Origin: an uncultured Phenylobacterium sp.
GTDB taxonomy: Bacteria; Pseudomonadota; Alphaproteobacteria; Caulobacterales; Caulobacteraceae
Reading direction: 5' to 3'
DNA: 7,034 nucleotides
Assembly: GCA_945952175.1 (NCBI GenBank)
Contig: CAMFHW010000218.1
Location: 1-7,034 of the forward strand
Positions 1-7,034 of the stretch are shown here, piece after piece. How positions within the stretch are numbered: position 1 is the stretch's first letter; the number at the start of each line of letters is the position of its first letter. Position numbers and translations under genes: made by a program. The notes below the pieces were generated by a model. It did no database searches and was not told the DNA's origin. It worked only from the letters and a program-made list of their open reading frames with translations.

Positions 1-2
1 GG

Positions 3-2867
<2,865 letters not shown>

Positions 2868-2884
2868 CCGGTGTGAGGTGGGCC

Positions 2885-2916
2885 GGGGCGGGGCGATGGA
2901 GAGGCCCCCTCCGCCC
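2885..2916 (+). terminator. Possible hairpin terminator after receptor 1
   Basis: GGGGC at 2890-2894 can pair with GCCCC at 2904-2908 around a 9-base loop, and GGGC at 2886-2889 can continue with GCCC at 2913-2916 across a four-base bulge. It begins 18 bases after the stop codon of receptor 1. A second small hairpin, CAGCC (2922-2926) with GGCTG (2932-2936), follows. There is no clear T-run after either stem, so a classic intrinsic terminator is not proven; hairpins arise easily by chance at this GC content. Confidence 0.3.
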
Positions 2917-3136
2917 TGTCTCAGCCCGGCCGGCTGGGCGTGGGCGTCGACCCCAGGGCGCCCGCGCCCGCCGGAACCTCGCCCTGCGCGTTGGCGCATG
3001 GCGGGAAGGGGCTGGCGGTTGCTCCTCGCCGCGGGAGGTCGCGTGATGACGCCTCGAGATCGAGCAAGCGTGGCGCCGGACATCGAAGGAAAGGCCGTCG
3101 GGCGAATGGGTGCGGGCGGTCCCATTCCACCACCCT

Positions 3137-3155
3137 AGGTCAGCATAGACGACCT
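3137..3155. promoter_or_regulatory. Inverted repeat AGGTC-N9-GACCT
   Basis: AGGTC (3137-3141) and GACCT (3151-3155) form an exact inverted repeat with a 9-base spacer, about 125 bases upstream of the second receptor's start. It could be a transcription-factor site or a small hairpin in a leader RNA. Five-base arms are short enough to arise by chance, and I do not recognise the motif as belonging to a known regulator. Confidence 0.2.
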
Positions 3156-3208
3156 CAACCCGACATCACTCGGGGATTGGGAAAACACAATGATTTCGTC
3201 ACGGATCT

Positions 3209-3231
3209 GAATCCGATCAATCGCCGATCGG
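3209..3231. promoter_or_regulatory. GANTC site abutting inverted repeat CCGATC-N7-GATCGG
   Basis: CCGATC (3213-3218) and GATCGG (3226-3231) form an exact six-base inverted repeat with a 7-base spacer. Because GATC is itself a palindrome, CCGATC also recurs as a direct repeat at 3224-3229, 11 bases (about one helical turn) from the first copy. The left arm overlaps GAATC (3209-3213), a GANTC methylation motif. The block ends 47 bases before the start codon of the second receptor, a sensible place for an operator. The regulator is unknown and no promoter hexamers are clear. Confidence 0.3.
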
Positions 3232-3267
3232 TCTTATGCCGGACCTACCCCTCCTCGCACAGCAAGT

Positions 3268-3273
3268 GGAGGG
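3268..3273 (+). promoter_or_regulatory. Ribosome binding site of receptor 2
   Basis: GGAGG at 3268-3272 matches the anti-Shine-Dalgarno core and lies 6 bases before the ATG at 3279. It decides the start of the second receptor: the frame stays open for a further 113 codons upstream (to 2940), but that extension has no signal peptide or family motif. Confidence 0.8.
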
Positions 3274-3278
3274 ATGGC

Positions 3279-5903
3279 ATGGCCTGGCGGACGTCGACCT
3301 TGATGGGGGCCGCCTCGGCTCTGGCCTTGAGCGCACCCGCGATCGCGGCGGACGGAGCCAGCGACACGACGGTGGAGAGCGTCGTGATCACGGCGCCTCG
3401 CCAGGCCGACCAAGCCCGGCAGGTGCAGTTCGAAGCGCCGAACATCGTGAATGTCCAGTCTGCCGAAGCGATCGCCAAATACCCCGACTTCAATGCCGCG
3501 GAGGCCCTGGGCCGCATGCCCGGGATTTCGCTTTCGAGCGACACGGGGGAGGGGCGTTTCGTCGAGATCCGCGGCCTGGACGGCAACCTGAACGGCGCCA
3601 CCTATGGCGGGGTCGTCTTGCTCAACACCAATCCCGGCGGGACCTATTTCAGCGGCGGCGGTCGCGCCGTGGAGTTCGACACCATCCCGACCGGCGCCAT
3701 CGATGGCTTGGTGGTGATCAAGACCGGCCTGCCAGACCATGATGCGGAGGGGCTCGGCGGCACGATCGAGCTGACGCCCCGCACGGCCGCGACGATCGAG
3801 CGGTCGTTCCTCGAGGCGACCCTGGGCTGGGGCTATGAGGCCGCCCACGACCATACCGGCCCGTTCAACGCCGAGTTCGCCCTCGGCAGCCGTTTCGGTT
3901 TCGTCGACGGCCATCTCGTCACCGCCTCCGAGGCCAAGCCCGGGACGGGCTTCGTCAGCAACGGCGCGCCCTTCTCTTTCGTAATCACCGCGTCGCGGCG
4001 CGACGATCGCCGAGGGTTCGATGACATCGAGGGCGACTATCTGGATGATCCGACCATCACCTCGGCGTCCGGGCCGGCCTTCAGCGCCAAGCAGGTCGAC
4101 AAGGCCATGGCCGATATCCAGCTGCGCCGGTACGACTATCACCGGCGGCGGTTCGGCTATGGAGGGGAGTTCGACTTCCAGCCCAACGAGGACCACGCCT
4201 ACTACCTGCGCGCCTCTGTGGCCGGCTATACCGAGCAGGTGACCAAGAACCGGCTGACCTATGACAGCCTGGACCAAGCTCTAGGCGTCGATCCGGCTCA
4301 TCCGGCCACCACCTACGTCACCCAGTCCGACCTAAGCCTGAAAGGCACGGATGAGCAGGAAACTCATCGCAATCAGGTTTTCGCCATAGGCGGCCGCGAT
4401 CGGTTCGGTGACCTGCAGATCGACTATCGCGCGGCCTATTCCCGAGCGACCTTCAACATCGGCTACAATATCAACACCACCTTCAAGGGCCCTACGGCGG
4501 CGGTGACCTTCGACAACATCACCGACGCCAACCACCCGCGCATCACGATCACCGATGGGACCGATCCCAACAACGGCGCGCTCTACAGGTTCACCAAGCT
4601 CACCAACGGGACCGATCGCGACCTCGACGAGGAGTGGTCCTACGCCGCCAACGCCAGCCTGCCGGTCCACTGGCTCGGCGAGGACGACAAGGTGCAGGGC
4701 GGGGTGAGCGTGCGTCTGCGCGAGAAGACCGCCCACCATTTCGACCAGTCGTTCAAGCTCCCGTCGGGCTTGACCCTGGCGAGCTTCTCCGGCCCAGCGG
4801 TGACGGACTTCTACGAAGGTCGCTATACCAATGGCCCGCGGATCGACCGCCACGCCATACGCGCGCTCGCGGCCGGCGGCGGGGGTGTGACGCCCGGGGC
4901 CCTGGTCGAAGACCCATCCGCCTATTTTGACGCCAAGGAGAACATCTACGCCGCCTATGGCCAGTATACCGGCCAGGTCGGGCCCTGGGGCTTGCTCGCC
5001 GGCGTTCGTGTTGAAAAGACCGAGGCGACCTACAACAACAACGCCTTCGACCAGACTGGCGCCCTGATCGGACCCGAGAGCCGCCACGCGGACTACACCG
5101 ACTTCTTCCCGACCCTTCAGCTGCGCTACACCCTGGGTCCGAAGATGATCCTGCGGGCCACTTATTCGACCGGAATCGGCCGGCCCGGTTTCAGCCAGAT
5201 CGCCAAGCCGACCACGATCGACAGCGACAACAACATCATCACCACCGGCAACCCGAACCTGAAGGCGACCAAGGCCAATAGTTTCGACCTTACCTTCGAA
5301 TACTACCTGGCCGAGGGTGGCATCCTGCAGCTCGGCGCCTTCGATAAGGAGTTCGAGAACTATGTGGTGGCCCAGCGCCGCCAGGGGACGGATCCGCGCC
5401 TGCCCGGAACGGTCACCTTCTTCACCTTCGGCAACATCTCCTCGTCCTATGCCCGCGGGATCGAGGCCGCCTACAGCCAGCGCTTCGCCTGGCTTCCCGA
5501 ACCCTTCGCCGGCCTCGGGCTCGAAGCCAACGTCACCGCCGTGGATAGCCAGGGCGAGATCCGCCCGGGCGAGAACGTCACCCTGCCGGGGACGTCTCAG
5601 ATGACTTACAACCTCGCGGCCTTCTACGAGGCCCACGGCCTCCAAGTGCGGCTTTCCGAAGAGTACGTTGGAAAGACCCTGTTCGTGGCGGGCGGATCCC
5701 GAGACAGCGACGTCTTCGAGGACAAGCGCCTGACCCTGGATTTCACCTCCAGCTACCGCGTGACCGACGCCTATACGGTCTATTTCAACGCCAAGAACCT
5801 GACCAATGAGCCGTTGCGCTTCTACGAGCGGGCGAAGGACCGGCCGATCCAGCGTGAGATCTACGATCTCACCTACGAAGCCGGAATTCGTTGTAAGTTC
5901 TGA
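3279..5903 (+). CDS. TonB-dependent receptor, Xanthomonas/Caulobacter type
   Basis: A complete 874-residue outer-membrane receptor for TonB-powered uptake. The chosen ATG follows GGAGG by 6 bases and opens a good signal peptide: Arg4, hydrophobic core at 8-19, and an A-I-A cleavage site after residue 23. A TonB-box-like ESVVITA lies at 33-39. The plug spans roughly 50-168 with PDFNAAEALGRMPGISL (68-84), EGRFVEIRGL (91-100), VEFDTIPTGAIDGLVVIKTG (131-150) and a GLGGTIELTPRT segment (158-169). These match the pattern of the TIGR01782-like family, whose usual length is similar. The barrel includes the NPNLKATKANSFDLTFEYYL stretch, the NAKNLTNEPLRFYE stretch and a terminal Phe. The only cysteine is third from the end (Cys872), unlike the cysteine-rich loops of receptor 1. 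Some characterised relatives import sugars (maltose or chitin oligomers in Caulobacter), but the ligand cannot be assigned here. It is probably co-transcribed with the downstream propeller gene. Confidence 0.95.
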   Translation: MAWRTSTLMGAASALALSAPAIAADGASDTTVESVVITAPRQADQARQVQFEAPNIVNVQSAEAIAKYPDFNAAEALGRMPGISLSSDTGEGRFVEIRGLDGNLNGATYGGVVLLNTNPGGTYFSGGGRAVEFDTIPTGAIDGLVVIKTGLPDHDAEGLGGTIELTPRTAATIERSFLEATLGWGYEAAHDHTGPFNAEFALGSRFGFVDGHLVTASEAKPGTGFVSNGAPFSFVITASRRDDRRGFDDIEGDYLDDPTITSASGPAFSAKQVDKAMADIQLRRYDYHRRRFGYGGEFDFQPNEDHAYYLRASVAGYTEQVTKNRLTYDSLDQALGVDPAHPATTYVTQSDLSLKGTDEQETHRNQVFAIGGRDRFGDLQIDYRAAYSRATFNIGYNINTTFKGPTAAVTFDNITDANHPRITITDGTDPNNGALYRFTKLTNGTDRDLDEEWSYAANASLPVHWLGEDDKVQGGVSVRLREKTAHHFDQSFKLPSGLTLASFSGPAVTDFYEGRYTNGPRIDRHAIRALAAGGGGVTPGALVEDPSAYFDAKENIYAAYGQYTGQVGPWGLLAGVRVEKTEATYNNNAFDQTGALIGPESRHADYTDFFPTLQLRYTLGPKMILRATYSTGIGRPGFSQIAKPTTIDSDNNIITTGNPNLKATKANSFDLTFEYYLAEGGILQLGAFDKEFENYVVAQRRQGTDPRLPGTVTFFTFGNISSSYARGIEAAYSQRFAWLPEPFAGLGLEANVTAVDSQGEIRPGENVTLPGTSQMTYNLAAFYEAHGLQVRLSEEYVGKTLFVAGGSRDSDVFEDKRLTLDFTSSYRVTDAYTVYFNAKNLTNEPLRFYERAKDRPIQREIYDLTYEAGIRCKF

Positions 5904-5917
5904 CTGTTGTCGTCCTT

Positions 5918-5921
5918 GGAG
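5918..5921 (+). promoter_or_regulatory. Ribosome binding site of the propeller gene
   Basis: GGAG lies 9 bases before the ATG at 5931, in the 27-base gap after the receptor stop codon. It supports 5931 as the start rather than the in-frame TTG at 5907, which would put this Shine-Dalgarno sequence inside the coding region and add eight residues before the signal peptide. Confidence 0.65.
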
Positions 5922-5930
5922 CCGATAAAG

Positions 5931-6929
5931 ATGTCCGCCATATTCAAACTTGCCTTTGCCCTCGTCTGCGGGACCCTGACCGCTTCGGCTGCGAACGCTG
6001 CGGCTGTCGATCTGGCGGTGAGCGGTGAGATCGCCGGGCCCGACGGCGGATGGGACTACGCCACGTTCGATCCGTCGCATCGGCGGCTCTATCTGAGCCG
6101 GTCCGACGGCGTCCTGGCCGTCGATGTCGACACGGGAAAGGTGACGCCAAGGCTGGTCGCCGCCCAACGCACCCATATCGCCGTTCCCGTGAATGAGGGG
6201 CGCGAGCTGCTCGTGACCTCGGCTCCCGTGGGCGCGCTGATCGCCGACGCGACCACGGGGGTGGTGCGCGCCACGATCAAGACCGGTTCGAAGCCGGACG
6301 GCGCCTTCCTGGAGCCGAGTTCTGGTCTGGTCTGGGTGCTCGACAACGCCGGCGGCGGTGTGGCTCTGATCGACCCGAAGGCCGGCGCCCAGGTCGGCGC
6401 CATCGCGGTGCCCGGCGCCCTTGAGAGCGCGGCGCTGGACGGCGCCGGCAGGGCCTACATCAATGTCGAGGACCGCAACGAGATCGCCGTGGTCGACGTG
6501 GCTGCGCGCAAGCTGGTGGCGGAATACAAGCTGCCGGGCTGCGAAGAACCCAACGGCTTGGCCTATGGCGAGGGCCGACTGGTGGCGGCCTGCGCCAATC
6601 AGGTCGCCGAGGTCGTCGATCCCAAGTCCGGCAAGGTGTTGGCGAAACTGCCGATCGGCCCGCGATCCGACACGGCGCTCTATGATCCCGCGCGCAAGGT
6701 CGTCTATGTGCCGACGGCGGTCGACGCCAAACTGACCCTGATTTCGCCGTCGGAGGCGCGCGTGGTCGGTACGGCGACAACCCATACCGGGGCCCGGACC
6801 CAGGCGCTGGACCCGAAGACCGACACCCTCTACCTGCCGGCCGCCGACTATGCGCCGCCGGCACAGGCGGGTGGGCGCCCCGTGCCGGTTCCCGGCACAT
6901 TCCGCATCCTCAAGGTCACGGCGCGCTAA
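5931..6929 (+). CDS. Secreted YncE/YVTN-family seven-bladed beta-propeller
   Basis: A 332-residue periplasmic (or otherwise exported) propeller protein. The ATG follows GGAG by 9 bases and starts a signal peptide: Lys6, hydrophobic 7-20, and A-N-A cleavage after residue 23. Cys13 is not in a proper lipobox, so a lipoprotein is unlikely. Seven repeats of the form DP..R.LY......V.D..TGKV begin near residues 43, 83, 125, 167, 210, 249 and 291, as expected for a closed seven-bladed ring. GGWDYATFDP (39-48), PGCEEPNGLAY (202-212), a second cysteine at 221, GARTQALDPKTDTLYLP (287-303) and PGTFRILKV (321-329) match a recognisable YncE-like subfamily. The paired Cys204/Cys221 flank blade 5 and may form a disulfide. 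No enzymatic function is established for this subfamily. The 27-base gap after the receptor gene implies one transcript and a role linked to that receptor, such as ligand binding or signalling; this is inference. Confidence 0.9.
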   Translation: MSAIFKLAFALVCGTLTASAANAAAVDLAVSGEIAGPDGGWDYATFDPSHRRLYLSRSDGVLAVDVDTGKVTPRLVAAQRTHIAVPVNEGRELLVTSAPVGALIADATTGVVRATIKTGSKPDGAFLEPSSGLVWVLDNAGGGVALIDPKAGAQVGAIAVPGALESAALDGAGRAYINVEDRNEIAVVDVAARKLVAEYKLPGCEEPNGLAYGEGRLVAACANQVAEVVDPKSGKVLAKLPIGPRSDTALYDPARKVVYVPTAVDAKLTLISPSEARVVGTATTHTGARTQALDPKTDTLYLPAADYAPPAQAGGRPVPVPGTFRILKVTAR

Positions 6930-7034
6930 GCGACGGTGGCGTTGGCGCGGCCCGGCGCGCTATCGCCGCTCCGGCGCGCGGACTAGGATCTGTGGACTCT
7001 AGGGATTCCGGTTTGGGTCGAAGCGTGATTCAAG
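6930..7034. other. Non-coding right end with weak hairpin and direct repeat
   Basis: No coding region is supported in these 105 bases. GCGCG (6945-6949) can pair with CGCGC (6956-6960) around a 6-base loop, but no T-run follows, so it is only a weak terminator candidate for the propeller gene. CCGGCGCGC occurs twice as a direct repeat (6952-6960 and 6971-6979), probably a by-product of the G/C-rich composition. After 6980 the sequence becomes less GC-rich and carries the GANTC cluster listed separately. Confidence 0.5.
6995..7031. promoter_or_regulatory. Cluster of three GANTC methylation motifs
   Basis: GACTC (6995-6999), GATTC (7004-7008) and GATTC (7027-7031) lie within 37 bases. By eye I found only five other GANTC sites in the rest of the window (near 1370, 2019, 2805, 3209 and 5172). 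GANTC is the target of the cell-cycle methyltransferase CcrM in alphaproteobacteria, and GcrA acts at methylated GANTC sites in promoters. The cluster may therefore mark the promoter of a gene beyond the right edge. The motif positions are directly visible; the regulatory role is inferred. Confidence 0.4.

Larger units (their letters stand above)
2868..3278. other. Intergenic region between the two receptor genes
   Basis: This 411-base gap has no gene I can support. The first ~70 bases are G/C-rich and can fold into hairpins that may end transcription of gene 1. The middle (about 2940-3130) is open in several frames, but the translations are compositionally random and lack motifs. The last ~140 bases are less GC-rich, with an A-rich patch near 3181-3190, one GANTC site (3209-3213) and two inverted repeats, which fits a promoter region for the second receptor. 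I could not identify a convincing -35/-10 pair. I saw no sequence resembling a cobalamin or other riboswitch core. Confidence 0.6.

Noticed and set aside
2878..3138. Small open frame of 86 codons in the intergenic region
   Set aside because: Pro/Arg/Gly-rich with no domain or family resemblance and no good ribosome binding site; chance open frames are expected in sequence this GC-rich.
3180..3200. Possible ECF sigma promoter: GGAAAAC followed by CGTC
   Set aside because: The gap between the two elements is only 10 bases, too short for the roughly 15-17 expected of RpoE-like promoters.
2940..3278. In-frame extension of receptor 2 by 113 codons upstream
   Set aside because: The extension is Arg/Gly/Pro-rich, would bury the signal peptide, and is contradicted by GGAGG placed 6 bases before the ATG at 3279.
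5907..5930. TTG at 5907 as the start of the propeller gene
   Set aside because: It lies 3 bases after the receptor stop with no good Shine-Dalgarno sequence in front, and GGAG is correctly placed for the ATG at 5931, which directly begins a signal peptide.
5964..5972. Lipoprotein signal at Cys13 of the propeller
   Set aside because: The residues before the cysteine (A-L-V) do not fit the lipobox, and a standard A-N-A signal peptidase I site follows at residue 23.
4332..6785. Long open frame on the minus strand spanning receptor 2 and the propeller (817 codons)
   Set aside because: It crosses two confident genes, has no recognisable motif, and its composition is that of a reverse-complement shadow.
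7001..7034. Possible tRNA-like sequence at the right edge (GGTTTGGGTCGAA)
   Set aside because: It lacks the invariant GGTTCGAATCC-type T-arm, and no acceptor or anticodon stem could be drawn.

Overview
The window is a high-GC, densely coding stretch from an alphaproteobacterium, most likely in the Caulobacterales (Caulobacter or Phenylobacterium type) or possibly a sphingomonad. The basis is the strong G/C bias at third codon positions, two TonB-dependent outer-membrane receptors of types expanded in these groups, and sparse GANTC sites (the CcrM methylation motif) inside genes. The genus is an inference; there is no marker gene here.

Layout: all three genes lie on the + strand. (1) Positions 3-2867 hold a TonB-dependent receptor whose N-terminus (signal peptide, TonB box, start of plug) lies off the left edge. 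The first ~75 bases are G-rich and include an 11-G run, so the frame there is not secure. (2) Positions 2868-3278 are a 411-base gap with a possible hairpin terminator behind gene 1 and, nearer gene 2, two short inverted repeats and one GANTC site that could belong to a promoter/operator region. (3) Positions 3279-5903 hold a complete second TonB-dependent receptor of the Xanthomonas/Caulobacter type (TIGR01782-like), with signal peptide and TonB box. (4) Positions 5931-6929, 27 bases further on, hold a secreted seven-bladed YncE/YVTN-like beta-propeller that probably shares the receptor's transcript. (5) Positions 6930-7034 are non-coding and contain three GANTC sites within 37 bases.

How the genes may work together: the two receptors should import scarce ligands across the outer membrane using TonB energy, and the propeller should sit in the periplasm. 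A TonB receptor beside a YncE-like propeller resembles the neighbouring yncD (pqqU) and yncE of E. coli, but the substrate cannot be read from this sequence. No TonB/ExbB/ExbD, inner-membrane transporter, catabolic enzyme or regulator is present in the window.

I do not see a clearly new biological system. The points most worth checking are the GANTC cluster, four evenly spaced cysteine pairs in receptor 1, the inverted repeat upstream of receptor 2, and the receptor-propeller pairing.
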